Positions 9,301 to 18,187 of a stretch of DNA of 64,000 bases are shown here, one piece after another. Positions within the stretch are counted from its first letter, which is position 1; each line of letters starts with the position of its first letter. The notes beneath the pieces were generated by a model. The model did no database searches, was not told the origin of the DNA, and was given only the letters and a program-made list of their open reading frames with translations. Location: assembly GCF_003797945.1 (NCBI RefSeq), contig NZ_RKKU01000006.1, forward strand, positions 1 to 64,000, read 5' to 3'. The DNA comes from Pseudomonas neustonica (GTDB lineage: Bacteria > Pseudomonadota > Gammaproteobacteria > Pseudomonadales > Pseudomonadaceae). Made by a program: the position numbers and the translations under genes.

Positions 9301-9841
9301 TCTGTCAGCCTTTATCAGTGGCTCCTCCGGACAGTACCGGCTGCGCCGGGTAGATGGCCGTGCGATGCCGATTTCAAGAGCTTTCCTTGCTCAGATGAAT
9401 CGCGTGCAGACCATCCGCCGAAGCTTCTTTGCCGAAGATCCGAACGATCCAAGCATCCTGTTCAAACTGGAGCCCTACTCCCTGGACTCAAGTCTGGGAC
9501 GCGCCAGCTTTCGCTACGGTGGCCAGAATATGGAGTACCGCCACGGTCCTATCGTGCAAAGCTCGTTCCGTTGGCCGTCACGCGCTGGCGATGAGCGCGC
9601 CAGTCTGATGGTAGAAGACCTGGGCGGTCGCCGCATGGGCATGGAGCAAAGCTCTGGGACCTGGTCGTTATTCCGCCTGCTGGATCAGATGGAAGTTGAT
9701 CATCACAGCGAACGCGACGTGCTGCTGCTCAAGGCGAGCCTGAGTGGGCTGCGGGCTAACTACCTGCTCCACAGCCAGCGTTCCCCCAACCCGTTTGACG
9801 TATCGGTGCTGCGCAGCTTTGAATTGCCGGCGCGACTCTAA
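6320..9841 (+). CDS. tssM: T6SS inner-membrane protein TssM (IcmF family)
   Basis: 1173 residues, normal for the family. Two membrane segments lie at about 17-37 and 52-69. A cytoplasmic NTPase-like domain follows, with an intact Walker A (GPEASGKTS, about 138-146) and a DTAG motif near 187-190. A third membrane segment lies at about 440-462, followed by a large periplasmic region that contacts TssJ. IcmF-specific stretches such as NGVLVTLPADLLL, VDVPVYLVISKGD and LPAYNRQQGYFIERLLSDVIF are present. The presence of Walker A suggests an ATP-binding version, since some TssM proteins lack it. It overlaps tssL by four bases, and its stop shares a base with the next start. Confidence 0.96.
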   Translation: MKGFARKAAAVLRKTWVWTLLCVLLLALFIWFAGPLLAVNDYRFWESAGSRLLSISLLFLAWGLSMVFFNWRNDKRKKEEENDEQAQERIRREEQIIEQQLTLQERFRDAMRTLRTSSLYRSRSDRWKRDLPWYLLLGPEASGKTSLLEHSGLEFPLNKGNEERITRSLTGTDHADWYFAEHAVIIDTAGRYQTQPDGDLDAHGWRTLLKLLRKRRGRHLNGVLVTLPADLLLTGNEMELEALARQTRQRLLEVNQDLGVDVPVYLVISKGDRILGFEEFFDHLSQEERHQVMGVSFTKEQDGTESGVVRTELNSLLQRLNSQVIPRLHLERDSQRRGRILDFPHQLGGLGEHLSLFIELAFAGNRYQRATQLRGFYLTSAPQLHGAQDPMQSEFSRNLGMPAPPLPAYNRQQGYFIERLLSDVIFPESALAGLDDREIKRLHRRQRVLYAGAFAGLAVLGISWAMSFSANHDRYEQLRQLSEYFDDEPANITALSNAPNLLKQLDTHYAATLVFPPSDDVRWHERAGLYPGEEVNPELTNAYQDTLREYLLPLVAKQLEEQIRSEMHDRERLLGSLRAYLMLNIKERRESDFLKDWMADEWSTRYTNNNAVQSSLSSHFARLLDTSFTSYKLDDRLVADARQQLRGESLASVIYRMLREQARRLPEYRMDQQLGPQALLLTARTNRIPGFYTKKGYEQMFLAQGPDLVRNMLKDNWVLGNSEELSPRDLARLSDEIEALYFQDYSDQWINAVARLQLEPLGTTGAGAERLSGLAAANSPITRLLQEVRENTLFTPPEIPEIPDEVGNMGNSRRARQLQKVAELGADVAADQLTQTAGQKALQQRFSNLHELLNSDGNPGPQLATALQSLGALQLQLAQLANSGTPQQDAFEMAKARMQGQRDAINQVRSSAGSLPSPVSNWISLIAEDGWMLVLSDAHQYLNQRYRSELYSAYRTSLRQRYPFATGTDSDVDLADFRAFFKEQGTADAFFDRYLSAFISGSSGQYRLRRVDGRAMPISRAFLAQMNRVQTIRRSFFAEDPNDPSILFKLEPYSLDSSLGRASFRYGGQNMEYRHGPIVQSSFRWPSRAGDERASLMVEDLGGRRMGMEQSSGTWSLFRLLDQMEVDHHSERDVLLLKASLSGLRANYLLHSQRSPNPFDVSVLRSFELPARL

Positions 9842-10572
9842 TGCAGGTGCTGCAAAGCTGCTGGAAGAGCGCAGCGCGCACCGACCGGGGCAAGGTACGC
9901 AAGCGTAACGAAGACTCCGTGCTCGACCAGCCAGAGCGCGGCGTCTGGCTGGTCGCAGACGGTATGGGCGGTCACCAGAACGGTGCGCTGGCCAGTCGTC
10001 TGATCGTTGAGGAAGTTGCTGAGCTAGTGCCCCACGACGACCTAGATCAGCAAGTTAAACAGGTGCGCCAGGCGCTGCATGTGGTGAATCGTCGGCTCGG
10101 CTACGAGGTGACGGTGACCGCGGATCAACCAGATGCCGTCATGGGCAGTACCGTGGTCGCGCTGATTGGCGACCAGGAGCGAGCGGTCTGCTTGTGGGCC
10201 GGGGACAGTCGCTGTTACCTGTGGCGCAATCAGCGCTTGTATCAGCTATCGCGTGATCACTCGTTATTGCAGCAGCTGATTCATGAGGATCAGATGGACC
10301 CGCAGGAAGCGGCGCGCCACCCTTCCGCCAACGCCCTCACTCGCGCAGTAGGCGCGCATGAGCAACTGGTACTGGAGATTCTGGAGTTCAGTGTGCAGCC
10401 TGGCGACACCCTGCTGCTGTGCAGCGACGGCCTGTATCAAGCCGTCTCGGCAGGCAGTATCAGCCACGCACTGGGTCTGATCTCACCCGCGGCGGCGGTT
10501 GAGTATCTGTTCTCACATGCGCTTTCCGGACCCGCGCGCGACAACATCAGCGCGGTGGTTATGCGCAGATGA
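9841..10572 (+). CDS. PP2C-type Ser/Thr phosphatase of the T6SS (Stp1/PppA)
   Basis: 243 residues covering one PPM/PP2C domain. Metal-binding and catalytic motifs are present: RKRNEDS (about 20-26), VADGMGGH (38-45), GSTVVALI, WAGDSRCYLW, and LLLCSDGL with a C-terminal RDNISAVV. It is expected to remove phosphate from the kinase target (Fha or the kinase itself) and so switch the T6SS off. The start codon overlaps the TssM stop (TAATG), indicating translational coupling. The gene order tssM-phosphatase-kinase equals that of the P. aeruginosa H2 cluster (stp1, stk1) as I remember it. Confidence 0.93.
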   Translation: MQVLQSCWKSAARTDRGKVRKRNEDSVLDQPERGVWLVADGMGGHQNGALASRLIVEEVAELVPHDDLDQQVKQVRQALHVVNRRLGYEVTVTADQPDAVMGSTVVALIGDQERAVCLWAGDSRCYLWRNQRLYQLSRDHSLLQQLIHEDQMDPQEAARHPSANALTRAVGAHEQLVLEILEFSVQPGDTLLLCSDGLYQAVSAGSISHALGLISPAAAVEYLFSHALSGPARDNISAVVMRR

Positions 10573-10589
10573 GGCACAAGGAGCAGTCA

Positions 10590-11561
10590 ATGGATTCTGC
10601 ACTGGAAACACCAGACAGCCCGGCAGGCACACAACTGGCTGGCAAGTCTGCTAAAACGATCAGTACCACTGCGCCGCAAAGCAGTGAGCTGCCCGAGGTA
10701 CTCAACAACCGTTACCGTATCGAGCGGCTGCTGGGTGTAGGCGGCATGGGGGCGGTATATCGTGCGCGTGATTTACTGCGCGAACAGTACGGTGACCCCG
10801 ATCCCTACGTTGCGCTCAAAACGCTGAACGAAGAGTTTGCCGAATATCCCGACGCCAATGCCCTGCTCTACAGCGAGTTTGCCCTGACCAGCCGTTTGCG
10901 CCATAGCAACGTGATCCGCTTCTATGCATTCAACGTTGATCGCACCAGCCAGCGCGCCTTCATGACCATGGAATTGCTCAAGGGGCCAACGCTGGATCAC
11001 TTGATCAGCGAGCGGCAAGAGGGTTTACCCTGGCTTGAGTTTCGACAGATTGCCATTCCGCTGCTGGAAGCGCTGCACGCCTCGCATAGCCTGGGCGTGC
11101 TGCACGGCGACATCAAGCCCAGCAACGTCATGTTGACGGCCGACGGACTGCGCCTGTTTGATTATGGTTTAGGCGAGCCGCTACAGGGCCTGCTGCCCGG
11201 CCTACCCCGCCTTAGCCGTAAAAGGATTGCCGCCTGGACGCCGCGTTATGCTGCACTGGAATTACTCGACGGCGGCGAGTTGACCGAAGCGGCTGACCTG
11301 TATGCCGTTGCCGTGATCCTGTACGAGCTGATCAGCGGCCATCATCCATACAGCCGACTAACCGCCAAGCAGGCAAAATGCATGGAACAGGGTGAGACAC
11401 TGGATAAACCGGAGAACCTGCCAAAGCACTGCTGGCCAACGCTGAAAGCGGCGCTGGCCTTCGACGAACAGGATCGTCAGACCACAGTTGCAGAGCTACT
11501 GGCCAGCTTCAACCACCAGCCAATCAGCCTGCTGCAGCGTTTATTGGGTCGCACGGCCTGA
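10590..11561 (+). CDS. Ser/Thr protein kinase of the T6SS (Stk1/PpkA-like)
   Basis: 323 residues. Kinase motifs: glycine loop GVGGMGAVY (about 49-57), VALKTL with the ATP-binding Lys (about 77), catalytic loop HGDIKPSN (HGD in place of the common HRD), a DYG in place of DFG (LFDYGLGE), and an APE-like YAALELL. There is no C-terminal membrane segment or periplasmic domain, so the protein looks cytoplasmic, unlike H1-type PpkA. An ATG at 10569 overlaps the phosphatase stop, but AAGGAG lies six bases before ATG 10590, which is preferred. It probably phosphorylates Fha from the same operon. A terminator follows. Confidence 0.92.
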   Translation: MDSALETPDSPAGTQLAGKSAKTISTTAPQSSELPEVLNNRYRIERLLGVGGMGAVYRARDLLREQYGDPDPYVALKTLNEEFAEYPDANALLYSEFALTSRLRHSNVIRFYAFNVDRTSQRAFMTMELLKGPTLDHLISERQEGLPWLEFRQIAIPLLEALHASHSLGVLHGDIKPSNVMLTADGLRLFDYGLGEPLQGLLPGLPRLSRKRIAAWTPRYAALELLDGGELTEAADLYAVAVILYELISGHHPYSRLTAKQAKCMEQGETLDKPENLPKHCWPTLKAALAFDEQDRQTTVAELLASFNHQPISLLQRLLGRTA

Positions 11562-11577
11562 AAGCCTAAGCCTGAGG

Positions 11578-11620
11578 CAAAAAAAAGCCCCGCAAACCTG
11601 GTTTGCGGGGCTTCTTATTT
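11578..11620. terminator. Bidirectional terminator between T6SS operon and thrH
   Basis: Stem AAGCCCCGCAAAC/GTTTGCGGGGCTT with a CTG loop, flanked by an A-run on the left and a T-rich tract (CTTATTT) on the right. It can serve the kinase gene on the plus strand and thrH on the minus strand. Confidence 0.9.
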
Positions 11621-11635
11621 ACCGGCTACAACCGA

Positions 11636-12253
11636 TCAGAGCGACAGCTCGCGGTTGGATGCCTTGATGAATTCCTGCTTCAGATCATCGAAGGTCTGCA
11701 CTGCCGGGAACTGCGGAAATTCGTCGATCACGTTCTGCGGCGCGTGAAACAGAATACCAGCATGGGCTTCAGACAACATGGTGGTGTCGTTGTATGAATC
11801 ACCAGCGGCAATAATGCGGTAGTAGATGCTCTTCAAGGCAACGACCGACTGACGCTTGGGGTCTTTCTGGCGCAGTTGATAATCCACTACGCGGTCGTTT
11901 TCATCGGTAATCAAACGATGGCAAAGCAGGGTCGGAAAGCCCAACTGGCGCATCAGTGGCTGCGAAAACTCGTAGAAGGTATCGGACAGAATGACAACTT
12001 GAAAGCGCTCACGCAGCCAGCTAACAAACTCGACGGCACCGTCCAATGGCTTTAGCGTAGCGATGACTTCCTGAATGTCTGACAGCTTGAGGCCGTGCTT
12101 GTCGAGAATCGACAGGCGCTGCTTCATCAACACATCGTAATCAGGAATATCCCGGGTTGTCGCCTTGAGTTCTTCAATGCCGGTTTTCTCGGCAAAGGCA
12201 ATCCAGATTTCGGGGACCAATACGCCCTCAAGGTCAAGGCAGGCAATTTCCAC
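11636..12253 (-). CDS. thrH: ThrH: phosphoserine phosphatase / phosphoserine:homoserine phosphotransferase
   Basis: 205 residues, the length of P. aeruginosa ThrH. It is a HAD-superfamily enzyme with motif I DLEGVL (about residues 6-11, the second acid replaced by Glu as in ThrH), motif II ILSDTFYEF and motifs III/IV DPKRQ and AAGDSYNDT. ThrH dephosphorylates phosphoserine and can pass the phosphate to homoserine, linking serine and threonine synthesis. It is transcribed toward the T6SS terminator and away from cysH, with about 209 bases between the two start codons. Confidence 0.92.
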   Translation of the reverse strand: MEIACLDLEGVLVPEIWIAFAEKTGIEELKATTRDIPDYDVLMKQRLSILDKHGLKLSDIQEVIATLKPLDGAVEFVSWLRERFQVVILSDTFYEFSQPLMRQLGFPTLLCHRLITDENDRVVDYQLRQKDPKRQSVVALKSIYYRIIAAGDSYNDTTMLSEAHAGILFHAPQNVIDEFPQFPAVQTFDDLKQEFIKASNRELSL

Positions 12254-12462
12254 GTAACTCTCCTGATAAGGGTAAATTCAATGCCGCACAATCTACCGCC
12301 AAGCGCTTCGAGGCGCAACGAGAAAGCCCTGAAAATCACCATTGAAATAACATAAGTGCATAAAAATATAACTAAATAAAAGAGGATGGACTAAAGCCCC
12401 TTTGTTAGACTTTCCGCCCATAGAACGGTGAACAATACAGACACCGCGGGATAAAGAGCCTG

Positions 12463-13194
12463 ATGCCCATGACTACCTTTGATACTGCAAAACTCGCCGG
12501 CGACTACGCCAATGAGTCGCCACAAAAGATCCTCGAACTGGCCTTGAACCACTTTGACAACCTCTGGCTGTCCTTCAGTGGTGCCGATGACATCGTCGTG
12601 CTCGACATGGCCTGGAAAATCAATCCCAACATCAAGGTATTCACCTTGGATACCGGCCGCCTGCACCCGGAAACCTACCGGTTTCTCGAACAGGTACGCA
12701 AACACTACGGCATCAAGATTGAGGCGCTGTCACCAGACCATCAGCAACTCGAAGCCTACGTGCACGAAAAAGGCCTGTTCGACTTCTATGAAAGCGGTCA
12801 TGGCGAATGTTGCGGCATCCGCAAGATCGCCCCACTACGCCGCAAACTGGCCAGCGTCGATGCCTGGATTACTGGCCAGCGCAAAGACCAGAGCCCCACC
12901 CGCGCAGACGTACCCGTCATTGAGCAGGACGCGGCGTTTTCTACACCAGAACATACCGTGATCAAGTTCAACCCACTGGCAAGCTACAGTAGCGAAGACG
13001 TTTGGAATTACATCCGCATGCTGGAGATTCCCTACAATCCGTTGCACGAACGCGGCTTCGTCAGCATCGGCTGTGAGCCCTGCACTCGGCCGGTACTGCC
13101 TAATCAGCATGAGCGCGAAGGTCGCTGGTGGTGGGAAGAAGCCACCCAGAAAGAATGCGGTTTGCACGCCGGCAACCTGATCGCCAAGTCCTGA
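12463..13194 (+). CDS. cysH: Adenylylsulfate (APS) reductase CysH
   Basis: 243 residues of the PAPS/APS reductase family, reducing activated sulfate to sulfite in assimilation. Cys116-Cys117 (ECCGIRK), Cys204 and Cys207 (GCEPCTRP) are the 4Fe-4S ligands that mark the APS-using bacterial type. Catalytic Cys232 lies in ECGLH. The nucleotide-binding part includes WLSFSGADD and [14 protein letters not shown] 12463 is the first start and ATG 12469 is an alternative. An AT-rich stretch at about 12340-12390 lies upstream and could hold activator sites (CysB is encoded next door), but I cannot define an operator. Confidence 0.95.
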   Translation: MPMTTFDTAKLAGDYANESPQKILELALNHFDNLWLSFSGADDIVVLDMAWKINPNIKVFTLDTGRLHPETYRFLEQVRKHYGIKIEALSPDHQQLEAYVHEKGLFDFYESGHGECCGIRKIAPLRRKLASVDAWITGQRKDQSPTRADVPVIEQDAAFSTPEHTVIKFNPLASYSSEDVWNYIRMLEIPYNPLHERGFVSIGCEPCTRPVLPNQHEREGRWWWEEATQKECGLHAGNLIAKS

Positions 13195-13226
13195 TAGTAC
13201 TGTCTGACGCTTTACGCAGCAGCTAC

Positions 13227-13255
13227 AAAAAACCGGAGCAATGCTCCGGTTTTTT
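13227..13255. terminator. Bidirectional terminator between cysH and cysB
   Basis: Perfect stem AAAAAACCGGAGCA/TGCTCCGGTTTTTT arranged around a tiny loop, with an A-run and a T-run on opposite sides. It sits between the convergent cysH and cysB stops. Confidence 0.92.
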
Positions 13256-13271
13256 GTGCTCACTGTGACGC

Positions 13272-14384
<1,113 letters not shown>

Positions 14385-14407
14385 TTAGTTGTTAATCGTC
14401 TTAGGTT

Positions 14408-14488
14408 AGACGATAAAATCAGGTTTAGACAGGAAAGTTTAATAATGCCGACCAACAGCAGAGTAAAAATTAAGCAGACGATAAAATC
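14408..14488. repeat. 13-base direct repeat upstream of cysB
   Basis: AGACGATAAAATC occurs at 14408-14420 and again at 14476-14488, 68 bases apart (about 6.5 helical turns), in an AT-rich stretch upstream of cysB. The position suits a regulatory site of cysB transcription, but no known CysB consensus is claimed. It may also be chance in AT-rich DNA. Confidence 0.5.
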
Positions 14489-14519
14489 TATTAACAATCA
14501 ATTAGTTGCGCAGCGTTCA

Positions 14520-15437
14520 TTAACGCGGCTCGGGGATCTTGAGATTACTGATACCATGGGGCACGTGACCGGTCGGCACCACGCCCATCGCACGCTGGCA
14601 GTGGCCTTCCTGATCATCAAAAAACAGATCAGCGCCAAACGCCTGTAAAAATTCGGATTTATCCAACCCACCCAGAAACAGCGACTCGTCGAGACGAATA
14701 TCCCATTCACGCAAGGTGCGTATCACGCGCTCATGGGCTGGCGCGCTGCGGGCCGTGAACAAGGCGGTGCGAATAGGGCATTGCTCCTGCCCAAACTCGG
14801 TCTGGATTCGGTTAAGTGCGGCGAGAAAGGCCTTGAACGGGCCACCACCGAGCGGCTGCCTGGCGGCAGCCTGTTCGCTGGCCTGAAAGGCGGCCAAACC
14901 GTCGCGCTGAAATACCTGCTCTGACTCATCGGAAAACAGCACCGCATCGCCATCAAAGGCAATACGCAGTTCGTCGCGGGTTTCCCGACGCAGCCGTGAA
15001 GGCAGAATAGTCGCGGCGGCAAAGCCGGCATCCAGCGTCGCACGCACATCTTCTGCGTGAGTAGATAGAAACAGATGACAGCCAAAGGCAGGAATATAGG
15101 TAAAGGGACTGCGGCCGCCAGCGAAGGCGGCGCGCGTTATACCCAGCTGATAGTGCTGAATCGAGTTGAATACCCGCAGGCCGGTATCCGCGCTGTTACG
15201 CGACAGCAGCACCACCTCTACCCTGCTGTCGCCTGCAAGCAAACTGTTGATGTGCAAAAGCTTTTGCACCAGCGCGAAGGCCTCACCCGGCTCTAGGGGC
15301 GAGTCCTCGCGGGCTATCTGATACTGACGGTAGGCTTCCAGCCCCTCACGCTCATAGACCTGATGACTTTCATCCAGATCAAACAATGCCCTCGATGAGA
15401 TGGCGATGACCAGTTTGTCACCGAGTAGCGCGGGCAT
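14520..15437 (-). CDS. 5'-nucleotidase (PF06189-like, cytosolic 5'-nucleotidase I family)
   Basis: 305 residues. The sequence resembles the family of bacterial relatives of cytosolic 5'-nucleotidase I, with LVIAISSRALFDLDESHQVY near the N-terminus, HINSLLAGDSRVEVVLLSRN, a central FDGDAVLFSDESE acidic motif, TALFTARSAPAHERVIRT and a terminal LFFDDQEGHC. These suggest a HAD-like fold hydrolysing nucleoside monophosphates. It follows the ketopantoate-reductase-like gene by 19 bases on the same strand, so both are probably co-transcribed. The exact substrate cannot be inferred. Confidence 0.82.
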   Translation of the reverse strand: MPALLGDKLVIAISSRALFDLDESHQVYEREGLEAYRQYQIAREDSPLEPGEAFALVQKLLHINSLLAGDSRVEVVLLSRNSADTGLRVFNSIQHYQLGITRAAFAGGRSPFTYIPAFGCHLFLSTHAEDVRATLDAGFAAATILPSRLRRETRDELRIAFDGDAVLFSDESEQVFQRDGLAAFQASEQAAARQPLGGGPFKAFLAALNRIQTEFGQEQCPIRTALFTARSAPAHERVIRTLREWDIRLDESLFLGGLDKSEFLQAFGADLFFDDQEGHCQRAMGVVPTGHVPHGISNLKIPEPR

Positions 15438-15456
15438 AGTCGTCCTTTTAAGCGGT

Positions 15457-16404
15457 TTAGGCGTTGAGATAGCCGTTCTGAATGAACGTCAGCATGTCCA
15501 ACAATGCCTCGGTTTTGGGCATGCTGCAACCGGCACGCTTGGCCTGACTCAGCATTTCACCGTACAGGCTATCCAACTCCATCGGGCGCTTGTGTAACCA
15601 GTCGTGATACATGCTGGGATGGTAGTCCGGCATAACAGCTGTCCCGGCCAATAGTTTTTGCCCGATGCCATCGGGCATATCTACGCCACAGGCTTTGGCC
15701 GCCGCGACCACTTCTTCCATCATGTCGCCGATCAACTTGCGGCTGGCCTCATTGCCCAGAATCTGGGTGGTACCTGCGTTCAGTACCACAGAGGTGCCAT
15801 TAAAGGGCGCATTCCACACCAGCTTCTGCCAGCGGGCGGCATCGACGCCAGGCAGGATACGAGTAGGAATACCGCCTGACTTGAGCAGCGCGGCGCCCTC
15901 TTCGAGCAAAGCTTTGGCATCATTGGCAGCCGGCCCTGAGTGGTAACCCAGGTCGATCATGCCGTTGAACTGATGTTTGATCAGGCCCGGCCCCTCGCGG
16001 AACAGGCAGACGTAGCACAGACCACCAATCAGGTGCATGCTATCGGGCAGAAAGGGACGCAGCTTGTCTTCGTTATTCAACCCGTTTTGCAGCAGCACGA
16101 CCTTGGCATCCGCTTTACCTGCCTTGGCAATCAGGTCACCCAGGTCATCGCTGGTCGCCTTGGCGCCCACCAGTATCCAGTCACAGACAGGCATGTCAGC
16201 GGCGTTCTTATAGGCTTGTACCGGATGCAGATGCAGCGGCTCATTAACCAGGCTGTTAACCGTAATGCCTTTCTCAACCACCGCGTCATACTCACTGCGC
16301 AACAAGAAGTGAACATCATGCCCAGCCTTCGCCAGCATGGCGCCATAAAAGCCGCCAATGGCACCGGTGCCGATAATGCCGATGCGTGGTTTCTTATTAT
16401 CCAT
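15457..16404 (-). CDS. 2-dehydropantoate 2-reductase family oxidoreductase
   Basis: 315 residues. The N-terminal Rossmann motif GIIGTGAIGGFYGAML (about residues 9-24) is followed by WILVGAKAT, LQNGLNNE, and a C-terminal ApbA/PanE domain with KLVWNAPFNGTSVV, DYHPSMYHDWLHKRPMELD and a closing KTEALLDML. The family reduces ketopantoate to pantoate with NADPH, but many paralogues use other 2-keto acids, so the substrate is uncertain. The frame can be extended upstream to 16506. GAGG seven bases before ATG 16404, together with the Rossmann motif position, supports the shorter form. Confidence 0.85.
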   Translation of the reverse strand: MDNKKPRIGIIGTGAIGGFYGAMLAKAGHDVHFLLRSEYDAVVEKGITVNSLVNEPLHLHPVQAYKNAADMPVCDWILVGAKATSDDLGDLIAKAGKADAKVVLLQNGLNNEDKLRPFLPDSMHLIGGLCYVCLFREGPGLIKHQFNGMIDLGYHSGPAANDAKALLEEGAALLKSGGIPTRILPGVDAARWQKLVWNAPFNGTSVVLNAGTTQILGNEASRKLIGDMMEEVVAAAKACGVDMPDGIGQKLLAGTAVMPDYHPSMYHDWLHKRPMELDSLYGEMLSQAKRAGCSMPKTEALLDMLTFIQNGYLNA

Positions 16405-16651
16405 ACAAGCCTCATTTGAACGATGTGGGTTTATGCCGCTAATGGTAATGGTCACAGCCAAGGCAAGACAGTCAACAACACGACAAAGCACGCCATGAAT
16501 CCGCAACTATTGCGTCGGCGCCGTTAATAATTTTGTTTTTCAAGGTAATAGAAGGCGTGGGGTAGCCTAAGCGGTCAAGCTTGATTAAGCTGTGGAACAC
16601 TTTTGAAACGGTCGCACCCCATTGCGGCCGGCACGACACCCAGGATAAATG

Positions 16652-17737
16652 ATGGCCGATTTACCAATTGATGATTTAAATGTCACCTCCAACGAAATTC
16701 TTATCAGCCCTGAACAGCTGAAAGCGAAGATTCCGCTGAGCGAAGCCGCGCAGAAAACCGTGATTGAAAGCCGTCAGGTGATCCGCGATATTCTCGATGG
16801 CAAGGACCACCGCCTGTTCATCGTGATCGGCCCCTGCTCTATTCATGACATCGAAGCTGCCAAGGATTACGCCGCTCGCCTCAAGGTGCTGGCAGACGAA
16901 GTCAAGGATACGATCTACCTGGTCATGCGCGTTTATTTTGAAAAGCCGCGCACCACCGTCGGCTGGAAGGGCCTGATCAACGACCCTTACCTGGACGACT
17001 CGTTCAAGATTGAAGATGGCCTGCACATCGGCCGGCAGTTACTGCGCGACCTGGCCGAGATGGGCCTGCCCACTGCGACTGAAGCGCTGGATCCGATTTC
17101 GCCGCAGTATCTGCAGGATCTGATTTCCTGGTCTGCCATCGGCGCCCGTACTACCGAATCGCAGACTCACCGCGAAATGTCTTCCGGTCTGTCCTCTGCG
17201 GTTGGCTTCAAGAACGGTACTGACGGTAGCCTGTCGGTTGCGATCAACGCGCTGCAATCGGTTTCCAGCCCGCACCGCTTCCTGGGCATCAACCAGCAAG
17301 GCCAGGTCTCTATCGTGACCACCAAGGGCAACCCCTACGGTCACGTGGTACTGCGCGGTGGCAATGGCAAGCCGAACTACGACTCGGTCAGCGTTGCACT
17401 ATGCGAAAAAGACCTGGAGAAAGCCTCAATCGCGCCCAACATCATGGTCGATTGCAGCCACGCCAACTCCAACAAAGATCCAGGCCTGCAGCCACTGGTG
17501 ATGGAAAACGTTGCCAATCAGATTCTGGAAGGCAACAACTCCATTGTCGGCCTGATGGTTGAAAGCCATATCGGTTGGGGCAGTCAGTCCATTCCAAAGG
17601 ATCTGTCGCAGCTGCAATACGGCGTGTCCGTCACTGATGCCTGTATCGACTGGGACACCACCGTCAACAGTGTGCGCAGCATGAGTGAGAAACTGAAAGC
17701 AGTTCTGCCCGAGCGTAGCCGCGTTATCGCTGGCTGA
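16652..17737 (+). CDS. aroG: 3-deoxy-7-phosphoheptulonate (DAHP) synthase, class I
   Basis: 361 residues. It catalyses the first step of the shikimate pathway: PEP plus erythrose 4-phosphate to DAHP. Class I motifs are present: VIGPCSIHD, RVYFEKPRTTVGWKGLINDP, WSAIGARTTESQTHRE, GFKNGTDGS, VLRGGNGKPNYD and MVDCSHANSNK. Which amino acid feedback-inhibits it cannot be told safely, so the symbol is a family-level label. Two adjacent ATGs exist (16649 and 16652). The AGGA at 16642-16645 fits the second better. It stands alone, followed by a strong terminator. Confidence 0.93.
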   Translation: MADLPIDDLNVTSNEILISPEQLKAKIPLSEAAQKTVIESRQVIRDILDGKDHRLFIVIGPCSIHDIEAAKDYAARLKVLADEVKDTIYLVMRVYFEKPRTTVGWKGLINDPYLDDSFKIEDGLHIGRQLLRDLAEMGLPTATEALDPISPQYLQDLISWSAIGARTTESQTHREMSSGLSSAVGFKNGTDGSLSVAINALQSVSSPHRFLGINQQGQVSIVTTKGNPYGHVVLRGGNGKPNYDSVSVALCEKDLEKASIAPNIMVDCSHANSNKDPGLQPLVMENVANQILEGNNSIVGLMVESHIGWGSQSIPKDLSQLQYGVSVTDACIDWDTTVNSVRSMSEKLKAVLPERSRVIAG

Positions 17738-17756
17738 GCACCGCTGGCATTAGCCA

Positions 17757-17787
17757 TAAAAAAACCGCCGAAAGGCGGTTTTTTTAT
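17757..17787. terminator. Terminator after the DAHP synthase gene
   Basis: AAAACCGCC-GAAA-GGCGGTTTTTTT: a GNRA-type tetraloop hairpin with a long T-run, 20 bases after the stop. The A-run on the left lets it also act for the minus-strand GNAT gene. Confidence 0.93.
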
Positions 17788-17811
17788 GCACGTTTGTTAC
17801 TGACGCAAGCG

Positions 17812-18087
17812 TTAATCAGCATTGGCTGATTGACGATCCATGTACCACTCCACATAGGAGCACGATGGCAGCACTGTATAGCCCTCGTCTTCAGCATAAC
17901 GTAGCGCATGCTCAGTCAGCTTGGCCGCCAGACCTTTGCCACGCAGCGCATTGGGTACAAAGGTACGGTAGATATCGAGGGTTTTCTTGCCTAGGTCCAT
18001 ATAGGCCAGATAAGCCCGAGCACCATCAACAATAACGTAGAACTGCTTGCCTTCCGGATCATGCTGGACGGTGGCGTTCGTATTCAT
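17812..18087 (-). CDS. Small GNAT-fold N-acetyltransferase (COG2388/YjdJ-like)
   Basis: 91 residues, the size of the minimal GNAT family. Visible are the FYVIVDGARAYLAYMDLGKK beta region and a cofactor-binding loop LRGKGLAAKLTEHAL matching the acetyl-CoA R-G-x-G-x-A signature. The C-terminus is LPSCSYVEWYMDR. The substrate is unknown. A longer frame begins at 18117, but GGGAG eight bases before ATG 18087 supports the shorter form. Confidence 0.85.
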   Translation of the reverse strand: MNTNATVQHDPEGKQFYVIVDGARAYLAYMDLGKKTLDIYRTFVPNALRGKGLAAKLTEHALRYAEDEGYTVLPSCSYVEWYMDRQSANAD

Positions 18088-18143
18088 TGTCAGTCTCCCA
18101 GGCTGCTGTATGTGCACTACTCAAGTTATCCACTATAGACGTT

Positions 18144-18171
18144 GCTCGGGCGGAATGATTCCGCCGCGAGC
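18144..18171. other. Hairpin without a proper T-tract between GntP permease and GNAT genes
   Basis: Arms GCTCGGGCGGAA and TTCCGCCGCGAGC pair with one bulge around a TGA loop. The adjacent A-run at 18172-18177 is on the wrong side for a classic intrinsic terminator on either strand. It may be a degenerate terminator or a processing site. Confidence 0.35.
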
Positions 18172-18187
18172 AAAAAATAATCAAGTA

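Noticed and set aside
18144-18171. Hairpin considered as the GntP permease terminator
   Set aside because: The T-run lies on the 5' side of the hairpin for the minus strand, so it is not a standard intrinsic terminator. It is kept only as a structural feature.
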